From: Paludibacteraceae bacterium
Lineage (GTDB): Bacteria; Bacteroidota; Bacteroidia; Bacteroidales; Paludibacteraceae
Direction: 5' to 3'
Length of the DNA stretch: 10,833 nt
Assembly (NCBI GenBank): GCA_947445425.1
Contig: CANFFA010000046.1
Location: 1 to 10,833, forward strand
Below are positions 1-6,975 of this stretch, piece by piece. The notes beneath the pieces were generated by a model, which saw nothing but the letters and a program-made list of their open reading frames with translations, was not told the DNA's origin and did not search any database. A program made the translations under genes and the position numbers. Each line of letters begins with the position of its first letter. Within the stretch, counting starts at the first letter, position 1.

Positions 1-172
1 ACAGGTGTAATTCCTGTACAGTCCCGCTGCTGTAAGCTCCAAATTAATGATTAATTGTAAAGGATTAGTGATTAATTTAAAAACGTTTTGAACAATACTT
101 TTGCCACTGGAATTTTCAGTTTTCTGAAATCGGGAAGGCGTTCAAGAACGGGAGTGAGTCAGAAGACCTGCC
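1..172 (+). promoter_or_regulatory. cobalamin (AdoCbl-type) riboswitch, 5' end cut by the window
   Basis: This is the 3' two thirds of a cobalamin riboswitch controlling the downstream B12 uptake genes. The conserved core is readable in order. GGTGTAATTCCTGTACAG (4-21) matches the GGTG-AA-TCC block. CCCGCTGCTGTAAGC (23-37) matches the C-rich CNGTAAGC block. An AT stem follows (41-48 pairs perfectly with 71-78). GCCACTGG (103-110) is followed by CGGGAAGGC (131-139), enclosing a 6-bp hairpin with a TTTT loop (114-129). The box AGTCAGAAGACCTGCC (157-172) closes the core. The P1/P2 5' strands must lie upstream of base 1. In this family ligand binding normally lowers expression of the uptake genes that follow, here btuB and btuG. 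The promoter is outside the window. Confidence 0.93.
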
Positions 173-192
173 AAGCCTACAACAATTTCAGA

Positions 193-300
193 AGCTTTCG
201 AGGAAAAAGCTACGAAACATACGCAAAAACATCATCCTTTTGCCTTTGTGGGTTAATTTCCGAAAGCTATTTGAACGGTTCATTCATCGTCAAATAGTTT
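193..300 (+). promoter_or_regulatory. riboswitch expression platform with two competing helices
   Basis: The leader between the riboswitch core and btuB can form two mutually exclusive structures. Helix A pairs agctttcg (193-200) with cgaaagct (261-268), 8 perfect base pairs, extendable past a 2-nt bulge by gaaa/tttc. Helix B pairs aagctatttga (264-274) with tcaaatagttt (290-300), containing one G-U pair. It extends inward as cg/cg (276-277 with 288-289) past a bulged A, leaving a loop at 278-287. The two helices share 264-268. Helix B ends 4 nt before the GTG start at 305 and has no T-run after it. This suggests control of translation initiation rather than intrinsic termination. The pairing is read from sequence; the regulatory role is inferred. 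Confidence 0.55.
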
Positions 301-304
301 CACT

Positions 305-2293
305 GTGTCCAAAAAACAATTTCAATCGTGTATTCTGTTGCTTTTCAGTCTGTTGCTCTTTTCGCAACAGGGCTTTGCTGTGGCATATAGTGTAGATTCC
401 TTGGGCAATAAAAATCTTAAAGAGGTGACTGTCAATGGACAGCATCAGCAATTGGTACGTGCGGCCATGCCGGTGCAAGTTTTTTCAGAGAAAGAAATTG
501 GAAGTTTGAATGCAAGCTCCATTAGCGATGTTGCCAAACACTTTGCTGGGGTAACGGTGAAGGATTATGGTGGGATAGGAGGGATGAAAACGGTTTCCAT
601 TAGGGGTTTGGGGGCAATGCATACGGGCGTGAGTTACGATGGTGTGATGCTAAGCGATGTGCAAACCGGTCAGATAGATTTAGCACGTTATTCACTAGAA
701 AATGTGTCCGAGATTTCAGTTTCCAACGGGCAACCCAATGATGTATTTCAAACTGCACGTATGTATTCCTATTCGGGAGTGTTAAACATCACGACAAAAA
801 CACCTATCTACAATTCATTAAAGACTTTTGATGCCAAAATATCCGCTAAAACAGGTCCATTTGGACTTATCAACCCAACTGTACATCTAAATAAAAACTT
901 CAATAATAAATGGAGTGTCAATTTCACCTCCGACGCTCTTTTTGCGAATGGTAAATATCAATTTGTCCAACACTACGGTAATTTAACGAATCAATCGGCA
1001 GTGCTGACCAGAACAAATGGAGATGTTACTTCAATACGCAGCGAGTTAAATGCTGTCTACCAACCAAATGACAAAGAATCAATATCAATAAAGAGTAATT
1101 ATTTACAATCGGACAGGGGCTTGCCTGCCAATATATTTTACAATGGATATAGCGAGCAACGTATGAAAGAAAATAATTTATTTACTCAATTTCATTATTT
1201 GCGAAAAAACTCACCGTGGTTACAACAGCAGTTTTTTGCCAAATATAATAAGCAGAATACAAATTTTACTGACTTAGCCTATAATTCTGAATATACACAA
1301 GATGAGTACTATAGCTCCTATTCGGTAAAATATCAACCAATATGTGGCATTGCTACCTCCATTGCTGCCGACTGGTGGTTAAATACATTGGAAGCCAAAA
1401 GCATTTACAATAATAATTTTGGCCACCCAAAACGAAATACAGAACTTGTAAATTTATCAGCAAAATATAGTTTAGATAGGTTCATTGCTTTTGCTAGTCT
1501 TTTGGGTACATTCACCCAAGAGCAAGTGAAAATAGGAAGTGCAGCTCCTAATAGAAAGCGATTAAGTCCTTCAATGTGTGTTTCTTATCAATTATTACCC
1601 AGTGAAAGCTTGAATGTAAGAGCATTCTATAAAGATATATTCCGTCTTCCATCCTTTAATGATTTATACTATCAAGATTTTGGTAATTCAAATTTGAAAC
1701 CAGAATCCACAAATCAATATAATATTGGAGTCATTTATCAATTAAGCAATCTATTGTTTTTTAACGATATAGAATTGAGTATCGACGGTTATCACAATAG
1801 TGTTATAGATAAAATAATTGCAAGTCCTAAGGGGCCAGCCAGGTGGTCGATGGAAAACAAAGACTATGTTGAAATTCAAGGAGTAGATTTTAATTACAAA
1901 TCTGCCATCAAATTTACACCCGCTGATGAATTAATAATTAGAGTCAACTACACTTACAACAAAGCCACGGACATGACACCAAGCTCTTTCACCTATGGAA
2001 AACAAATACCCTACACACCATTTACCTCGGGTGCAGGATCCATCACATACAAAAACAAAATTATGGAGTTGGGATATAATTTGCTCTATTCGGGTTTGCG
2101 CTGGGTAGATTATAATTCATTAAACAGTATTCTCTATGCCTTTAGCGAACATTCGGTATATTTTTCAACACAAATAAAAACGATAGTGATAAAAGCAGAG
2201 TTGATAAATATTTTGGACACTCAATATGAAGTGATTAAATTTTATCCTATGCCTGGTCGAAATTTCAGAGTTACATTTTCAAAATCAATTTAA
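305..2293 (+). CDS. btuB: TonB-dependent outer-membrane cobalamin receptor, BtuB-like
   Basis: This is an outer-membrane transporter that moves corrinoids into the periplasm using TonB energy. The 662-residue product has a signal peptide (about residues 1-27, hydrophobic core from 9 to 19, cleavage after AVA). A TonB-box-like KEVTV follows at 39-43. The plug domain spans about 44-165, with GGMKTVSIRGLGAMHTGVSY at 92-111 and the closing VLNITTK at 159-165. A 22-strand barrel region runs to the end, where YPMPGRNFRVTF is the typical Bacteroidota C-terminal strand. The SusC-type N-terminal carboxypeptidase-like domain is absent, as in BtuB. The start is GTG: an in-frame stop lies at 272-274 and no ATG lies between it and residue 55. 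The substrate is assigned from the upstream cobalamin riboswitch, the adjacent btuG and the cob genes. The family could also carry other ligands, but context makes that unlikely. Confidence 0.92.
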   Translation: MSKKQFQSCILLLFSLLLFSQQGFAVAYSVDSLGNKNLKEVTVNGQHQQLVRAAMPVQVFSEKEIGSLNASSISDVAKHFAGVTVKDYGGIGGMKTVSIRGLGAMHTGVSYDGVMLSDVQTGQIDLARYSLENVSEISVSNGQPNDVFQTARMYSYSGVLNITTKTPIYNSLKTFDAKISAKTGPFGLINPTVHLNKNFNNKWSVNFTSDALFANGKYQFVQHYGNLTNQSAVLTRTNGDVTSIRSELNAVYQPNDKESISIKSNYLQSDRGLPANIFYNGYSEQRMKENNLFTQFHYLRKNSPWLQQQFFAKYNKQNTNFTDLAYNSEYTQDEYYSSYSVKYQPICGIATSIAADWWLNTLEAKSIYNNNFGHPKRNTELVNLSAKYSLDRFIAFASLLGTFTQEQVKIGSAAPNRKRLSPSMCVSYQLLPSESLNVRAFYKDIFRLPSFNDLYYQDFGNSNLKPESTNQYNIGVIYQLSNLLFFNDIELSIDGYHNSVIDKIIASPKGPARWSMENKDYVEIQGVDFNYKSAIKFTPADELIIRVNYTYNKATDMTPSSFTYGKQIPYTPFTSGAGSITYKNKIMELGYNLLYSGLRWVDYNSLNSILYAFSEHSVYFSTQIKTIVIKAELINILDTQYEVIKFYPMPGRNFRVTFSKSI

Positions 2294-2315
2294 CAATAAC
2301 AATCAACACAAAATT

Positions 2316-3437
2316 ATGAAAACAAAAAACAGATTTAAATTTCTTTTAATTGCCGCATTAGCAATTTTTACTATGACATCATGCGAACCAAAAATTGACA
2401 TTGAAGAAAAACCAAGCTTTGTAATTAGCACTGGATTACTTGTACTGAATAGTGGAAAGATGGATTCAAACAATTCAATACTAAATTACTTTGATTCAAC
2501 AACTCAGGTTATTACTGCCGATGCCTTTAGTGTAAAAAACAACCGTGATTTAGGTGATACTGGGCAAGACATGATTCAATATGGAAGTAAAATCTATATT
2601 TCGGTCTACGGTTCAGGTATTATTGAAGTTATTGATGCAAAAACAGCTGTTTCTATTAAATCAATATCTGTTTTAAATATTATTACTGGCTCAAAATGTT
2701 ATCCAAGATATTTTGCAAAAGCAAATGGTAAAGTATATGTTACTGTATGGGACAAAACTTTGGGTGTTGAAGGCAAAGGCACCGTAGCCATGCTGGACAC
2801 TACAAGTCTTACTATTACCAAAACAACCAATGTGGGTAGCTATCCAGAGGGTTGCGCTATTGTGAACAACAAATTATATGTTGCCAATTCTGGTGGACTA
2901 AATATGACCAAAGACAGTACAATTTCTGTTATTGATTTAACAACATTTACAGAGACGAAAAAAATGAAAGTGGGGCTAAACCCAAGCTCTGTTTTAGCAG
3001 ATAATTATGGTGATATTTATGTAATTACCAATGGAAACTATGGTTCTATTAAACCAATGCTAGTAAAAATTAATTGCACTACAGATGTTGTAACTGAATT
3101 ACCAAATATCAAAGCTACACGTATGGCTATATCTGGCGAAAAAGCCTATATGTATTATTCTGATTATGATGCTTCTTGGACGGTTCAAAATAAACAGTTC
3201 AATGTTTATGATGTGAAAAACGACCCTGCAACTGCAACGACCTTTATATCAGCAGATTTAATTAAATCAAATACTTCTAGTATTGACGTTAACCCCATTA
3301 CAAATTTGGTTTACATTAGCGAAACAGATTATAAGAATAATGGTACAATGCACTGCTATGAACAAACAGGTGTGGAGAAATACAAATTCACTACAGGACT
3401 AAATCCACAAAAAGTAATTTTCACTTCCAAAAAATAA
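2316..3437 (+). CDS. btuG: BtuG-like surface cobalamin-binding beta-propeller lipoprotein
   Basis: The product is probably a cell-surface lipoprotein that captures cobalamin and passes it to BtuB. The 373-residue protein has a lipoprotein signal peptide with lipobox TMTSC and the acylated Cys at residue 23. Acidic residues follow (E24, D28, E30, E31), compatible with surface export in Bacteroidota. The rest is a chain of beta-propeller blades of the YncE/YVTN kind, for example KIYISVYGSGIIEVID (92-107), KLYVANSGG...TISVIDLTT (186-210) followed by GLNPSSV (220-226), and LVYISETD (331-338). It begins 22 nt after btuB, so the two are almost certainly co-transcribed. BtuG of Bacteroides thetaiotaomicron is a seven-bladed propeller encoded beside BtuB that binds B12 very tightly. 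I infer the same role from fold and position; no binding residues were checked. The gene is notably AT-rich beside cobQ. Confidence 0.82.
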   Translation: MKTKNRFKFLLIAALAIFTMTSCEPKIDIEEKPSFVISTGLLVLNSGKMDSNNSILNYFDSTTQVITADAFSVKNNRDLGDTGQDMIQYGSKIYISVYGSGIIEVIDAKTAVSIKSISVLNIITGSKCYPRYFAKANGKVYVTVWDKTLGVEGKGTVAMLDTTSLTITKTTNVGSYPEGCAIVNNKLYVANSGGLNMTKDSTISVIDLTTFTETKKMKVGLNPSSVLADNYGDIYVITNGNYGSIKPMLVKINCTTDVVTELPNIKATRMAISGEKAYMYYSDYDASWTVQNKQFNVYDVKNDPATATTFISADLIKSNTSSIDVNPITNLVYISETDYKNNGTMHCYEQTGVEKYKFTTGLNPQKVIFTSKK

Positions 3438-3450
3438 ATCAAAAAGCAGT

Positions 3451-3477
3451 CATTGTTTCTAAGCCAATGCATTGTTT
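3451..3477. other. short direct repeat with central palindrome before the terminator
   Basis: The octamer cattgttt occurs at 3451-3458 and again at 3470-3477, a 19-nt period. Between and overlapping the second copy is the perfect 10-bp palindrome caatgcattg (3465-3474). The block sits between the btuG stop and the terminator stem. It could be a protein-binding site or a chance repeat in AT-rich DNA. No clear Bacteroidota promoter (TTTG, then TAnnTTTG) is recognisable here. Confidence 0.25.
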
Positions 3478-3531
3478 GAAATAACAGAAAACGGGCGACT
3501 GCCATCTCCTGGTTTCTGTTATTTCTTTTTT
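3478..3531 (+). terminator. Rho-independent terminator after btuG, abutting cobQ
   Basis: A perfect 13-bp stem is formed by gaaataacagaaa (3478-3490) and tttctgttatttc (3513-3525), immediately followed by six T (3526-3531). The 22-nt loop (3491-3512) can form a small inner GGC-GACT-GCC hairpin (3494-3503). This is a textbook intrinsic terminator shape, though the stem itself is AT-rich. It would end the btuB-btuG transcript. The cobQ start codon follows at 3539, leaving only 7 nt after the T-run. cobQ must therefore depend on read-through or on a start point inside or very near the hairpin. Confidence 0.85.
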
Positions 3532-3538
3532 AATTCAT

Positions 3539-5029
3539 ATGATAGAGAATCTCTCCCCCCTCATGTTTGTCGGTACCGGCAGCGATGTTGGCAAAAGCGT
3601 CATTACGGCTGCCTTTTGTCGTATCTTTAAGCAAGATGGCTATTCACCGGCTCCTTTCAAGGCCCAAAATATGGCCTTGAACTCCTTTGCTACGCCCGAA
3701 GGTTTGGAGATTGGTCGTGCGCAAGCCGTGCAGGCCGAAGCAGCGGGTGTCCCTTGCCATACCGACATGAATCCACTGCTGCTTAAACCCTCTGCCGATA
3801 CCATTTGTCAGGTCATCCTTAATGGTAAATCCATTGGCAATCAGCATGCCATCGATTATTTTACCTCCAACAACAAAGCTGTGCTTCGTGAAGAAGTATG
3901 TGCTGCATTTGATAGATTGGCCACTCGTTACAATCCCATTGTTTTGGAAGGTGCAGGCAGTATTTCCGAAATTAACCTGCGGGAAGTAGATTTGGTGAAC
4001 ATGCCCATGGCAGCACACGCTAAAGCATCCGTTATTTTAGTGGCTGACATAGACCGTGGCGGTGTTTTTGCCTCCGTATATGGTTCTATACTTTTACTTT
4101 CTGAAGCGGAAAGAAAACTGGTGAAAGGAATTCTCATCAATAAATTTAGAGGGGACATGCGCCTGTTTGAGTCTGGTGTAAAGATGCTTGAAGAGCTATG
4201 TAAAATACCAGTGATAGGCGTAGTTCCTTATTTTCGGGATATACACATTGAAGAGGAAGATTCGGTGATGTTGCATACCAAGAATAGGGATGCAAAGGCG
4301 GGTAAAGTGAATGTATCTGTCGTATTATTACAACACATGTCCAACTTCACCGATTTTAATCCGCTGGAACACGATGAGCGGGTTCATCTTTATTATACCA
4401 ATCAAGCCTCCGAAATAGCTGAGGCGGACATTGTCATTCTTCCCGGTACCAAAAATACATTACACGATTTACAAATCCTGCGTAGGGATGGATTAGCACA
4501 AGCCATTCTTCAGGCGCATAAAAATGGAAAAACCGTGCTGGGTATTTGTGGCGGTTATCAAATGCTAGGGATAGAATTGCTTGATCCACAAGGGATAGAA
4601 AGTGATCTTCGACAATTGCCGGGATTAAACTTATTGCCCATCACTACAATTTTAGAAGGTGATAAAATTACCAAACAGGTTAATTTTAAACTGAAAAATG
4701 GAAATACAGCCTGTACGGGTTACGAAATTCACAATGGAAGAACTGAACATTTATTTGAAGTTGAGCCTTTGAATCTATTGGAAAATGGGGCTACAGATGG
4801 TTGTGTTGTGGAGAAATGCTTCGGCACTTATATACATGGAATTTTGGATAATGCAGAGTTTGTGGATTTGTTGATTGAACCCTATGTTCTTGAGAAATCC
4901 AAGCAGGCTCCTTTCGATTATTTTAAATTTAAGGAGGAGCAGTTTGATAAACTGGCCGATCATGTACGCAAACATGTGAATATGGAATTGGTCTATGAAA
5001 TGATAAACCCTAGCACCAAAGGAGAGTAA
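3539..5029 (+). CDS. cobQ: cobyric acid synthase (glutamine-hydrolysing)
   Basis: CobQ (CbiP) is a cytoplasmic enzyme that uses ATP and glutamine to amidate four corrin side chains of adenosylcobyrinic a,c-diamide, giving adenosylcobyric acid. The 496-residue length is normal. The N-terminal dethiobiotin-synthetase-like ATPase domain shows the P-loop variant GTGSDVGKS (12-20), the family block PFKAQNMALNSF (39-50), and LEGAGSISEINL (136-147). The C-terminal type I glutamine amidotransferase domain shows the nucleophile elbow GICGGYQMLG (Cys337) and GTYIHGILDN with catalytic His433. Starting at M1 places MFVGTGSDVGKS at the expected offset. No Shine-Dalgarno sequence precedes it; the terminator T-run lies there instead. 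It heads the cobQ-cobD-cbiB-cobT run. CobB/CbiA is excluded by the KAQNMALNS block and by the position of the P-loop. Confidence 0.97.
   Translation: MIENLSPLMFVGTGSDVGKSVITAAFCRIFKQDGYSPAPFKAQNMALNSFATPEGLEIGRAQAVQAEAAGVPCHTDMNPLLLKPSADTICQVILNGKSIGNQHAIDYFTSNNKAVLREEVCAAFDRLATRYNPIVLEGAGSISEINLREVDLVNMPMAAHAKASVILVADIDRGGVFASVYGSILLLSEAERKLVKGILINKFRGDMRLFESGVKMLEELCKIPVIGVVPYFRDIHIEEEDSVMLHTKNRDAKAGKVNVSVVLLQHMSNFTDFNPLEHDERVHLYYTNQASEIAEADIVILPGTKNTLHDLQILRRDGLAQAILQAHKNGKTVLGICGGYQMLGIELLDPQGIESDLRQLPGLNLLPITTILEGDKITKQVNFKLKNGNTACTGYEIHNGRTEHLFEVEPLNLLENGATDGCVVEKCFGTYIHGILDNAEFVDLLIEPYVLEKSKQAPFDYFKFKEEQFDKLADHVRKHVNMELVYEMINPSTKGE
5019..5024 (+). promoter_or_regulatory. Shine-Dalgarno-like site for cobD
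   Basis: AAGGAG lies inside the last codons of cobQ, 9 nt before the cobD ATG at 5034. It is one of the few clear Shine-Dalgarno matches in the window and supports M1 as the cobD start. Confidence 0.5.
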
Positions 5030-5033
5030 GAAA

Positions 5034-6053
5034 ATGATAAATGGACATGGCGATGAATATGTGGGTGAACTGAAGGCTAATTTTAGTTCTAATGTTTGGT
5101 TGGGAGCTGATCATTCAGAATTGTACCAGCATCTATTCACTCGAATGCCCCTCACTAGGCGTTATCCGGAAACAAGCGCTGAGTCGCTTCAGTTACTTTT
5201 GGCCAATAAAAACCAGCTAGATTCCAATCAAATCATAATTTGCAATGGATCTACAGAGGCTTTTTATTTGATTGCCCAATCTTTTTATGGTGCTAGTTCT
5301 TTGGTGGTTACCCCTACATTTTCAGAATACGCAGATGCTTGTTTATTGCAAAAACACCAATTACTGACTACGCATCGTAGTGATTTGGTTATCAATATCG
5401 AAAAGCATCAACCCAATTTGGTGTGGATCTGCAATCCCAACAATCCAGATGGATATTGTTTCTCAGCTCTTGAGCTAAAACAATTAATTTCGAGCTTTCC
5501 GTCGTCTATTTTTGTAATTGATCAAGCCTACATTGACTTTACCTTGCAAGACGGACTTTTGAACAAAGAGGTTTCCCTTCTTGATAATTTAATTATTGTT
5601 CAATCACTGACCAAGCGCTATACAATTCCTGGATTACGATTGGGATATTTGGTTGCCAATTCAAAAATAGTTCAGAAAATAGTGCGCTACCGAATTCCTT
5701 GGAGTGTAAATACCTTGGCCATCGAAGCGGGTAAGTATCTGTTGCAACATAATGGGGGGGATTTTGAATTAGAACAATTACTTAGCGAAAGTGCTGATTT
5801 ACAAGCTGAAATCAATTCGCTGAATTGCTTCGAAACGATGCCTTCTCAAACTCCCTATTTTTTGGTGAATCTTAAAAAGGGGAGCGCTGAAGAATTAAAA
5901 ATATTCTTATTATCTAACAAAATACTCGTGCGGCAAGCTACCAACTTCGACGGTTTAGAAGGGGAATATATTCGCATTTGCTCACAGACACCCAAAGAAA
6001 ATAAACTACTAATAGAAAGACTAAAAGAATGGGAGCACAAAATTTCACAATGA
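5034..6053 (+). CDS. cobD: L-threonine-O-3-phosphate decarboxylase, PLP-dependent (CobD of Salmonella naming)
   Basis: The enzyme would decarboxylate L-threonine-O-3-phosphate to (R)-1-amino-2-propanol phosphate, the linker that CbiB attaches to cobyric acid. The 339-residue product is a class I/II aminotransferase fold. The opening GHGDEY...NFSSNVW (4-22) resembles the HGG...DFSANINP start of CobD rather than HisC. NPNNPDG (134-140), the PLP-contacting D163 and Y166 (DQAYIDF), the Schiff-base lysine K194 in SLTKRYTIPGLRLGY, and a C-terminal arginine in YIRICSQ follow in the expected order. It begins 4 nt after cobQ and overlaps cbiB by 4 nt, and this context separates it from histidinol-phosphate aminotransferase. 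A run of seven G lies at 5754-5760 within the reading frame. Confidence 0.88.
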   Translation: MINGHGDEYVGELKANFSSNVWLGADHSELYQHLFTRMPLTRRYPETSAESLQLLLANKNQLDSNQIIICNGSTEAFYLIAQSFYGASSLVVTPTFSEYADACLLQKHQLLTTHRSDLVINIEKHQPNLVWICNPNNPDGYCFSALELKQLISSFPSSIFVIDQAYIDFTLQDGLLNKEVSLLDNLIIVQSLTKRYTIPGLRLGYLVANSKIVQKIVRYRIPWSVNTLAIEAGKYLLQHNGGDFELEQLLSESADLQAEINSLNCFETMPSQTPYFLVNLKKGSAEELKIFLLSNKILVRQATNFDGLEGEYIRICSQTPKENKLLIERLKEWEHKISQ

Positions 6054-6964
6054 TAGGCTTGGTGATTGGCTTTGTACTGGATCAGATTTTTGGCGATCCG
6101 GTAAAACTTCCGCACCCCATAGTTGGTTTTGGGAAGCTCATTTCTTTGGGCGAAAAGCGGATGAACAAGGGAAGAGGATTGTTGCTCAAGGGGGCGGTAT
6201 TGACATTTGTTTTGGTGTCTGCTGTATTTGTAGTTACAAAATTAATTTACAGTGGGATAGCATTATACAATCCAATTCTAATAGTTCTGTTTACTGCTAT
6301 CCTTGTTTTTTATTGTTTGTCAGCACGTACCCTTCGGAAAGAAGTGAGGGCAGTATTTGATGCATTGGAACAATCTGTGGAGAGTGGCAGAAAGCAATTG
6401 TCACGTATCGTTGGGCGTGATACGGCAACACTCGAACCGCAACAAATTCGTACGGCTGCTTTAGAAACTTTGGCCGAAAACCTGAGCGACGGAGTTATTG
6501 CTCCGCTTTTTTGGTTTGTTATGTTGGGACTTCCAGGTATGTTTGCCTATAAAATGATCAATACATTGGATTCGATGATTGGGTATAAAAATGATCGTTA
6601 CCTGTTGTTTGGTCGTGCCGCTGCACGTTTGGATGATGTGGCGAATTATCTCCCTGCACGGATAACTGCTCTGATTATGTTATTGGTGTCGAATCGATTG
6701 TCCGAAATTGATTTTGTATTTGCAAATGGAAAAAAACATGCCAGTCCAAACTCGGGTTATCCTGAGGCTGCATTGGCAGGCATTTTGGATTGTCGCTTTG
6801 GTGGACCCAATTCTTATTTTGGAAAAATAGTAGATAAACCATATATTGGGTCTACTGATAGAGAACTGACTTATTCTGATGTGAAAAAAGCACTACCGAT
6901 CAATCAGAAATGTGAAATTTTAATGCTTTTGTGTGTCTTAATTCCTTATATTACAAATATTTAA
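6050..6964 (+). CDS. cbiB: adenosylcobinamide-phosphate synthase (cobalamin biosynthesis membrane protein CbiB)
   Basis: CbiB is an inner-membrane protein that joins aminopropanol phosphate to adenosylcobyric acid, giving adenosylcobinamide phosphate. I favour the start at 6050 (304 residues, MIGLVIGFVLDQIFGDP). Its ATG overlaps the cobD TGA as ATGA, and CbiB proteins usually begin just before this first hydrophobic segment. An in-frame ATG at 6029 would add seven polar residues. Family landmarks are GDP (15-17) with LPHPIVGFGKLI, ETLAENLSDGVIAPLF (139-154), the MINTLDSMIGYKNDRY block (about 169-184), ARLDDVANYLPAR, and SPNSGYPEAALAG (232-244). Several hydrophobic segments fit a polytopic protein. 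In some naming schemes this gene is called cobD. Confidence 0.95.
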   Translation: MIGLVIGFVLDQIFGDPVKLPHPIVGFGKLISLGEKRMNKGRGLLLKGAVLTFVLVSAVFVVTKLIYSGIALYNPILIVLFTAILVFYCLSARTLRKEVRAVFDALEQSVESGRKQLSRIVGRDTATLEPQQIRTAALETLAENLSDGVIAPLFWFVMLGLPGMFAYKMINTLDSMIGYKNDRYLLFGRAAARLDDVANYLPARITALIMLLVSNRLSEIDFVFANGKKHASPNSGYPEAALAGILDCRFGGPNSYFGKIVDKPYIGSTDRELTYSDVKKALPINQKCEILMLLCVLIPYITNI

Positions 6965-6975
6965 AATAGAGAATC

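Noticed and set aside
88..297. 69-residue + strand open frame at the start of the window
   Set aside because: It lies over the conserved riboswitch core and leader, has no recognisable protein features, and starts at TTG. The RNA structure explains this sequence.
3644..4158. Two minus-strand open frames opposite cobQ
   Set aside because: They are antisense to a strongly conserved gene, show no family motifs, and have compositions typical of shadow frames.
6029..6049. Earlier in-frame ATG of cbiB
   Set aside because: It adds seven polar residues before the usual CbiB start and overlaps cobD by 25 nt. The ATGA overlap at 6050 fits both the family start and translational coupling better, though the earlier start is not excluded.
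5034..6053. Identification as histidinol-phosphate aminotransferase (HisC)
   Set aside because: The fold is shared, but the GHGDEY...NFSSNVW opening, the position between cobQ and cbiB, and the 4-nt spacing on both sides favour threonine-phosphate decarboxylase.
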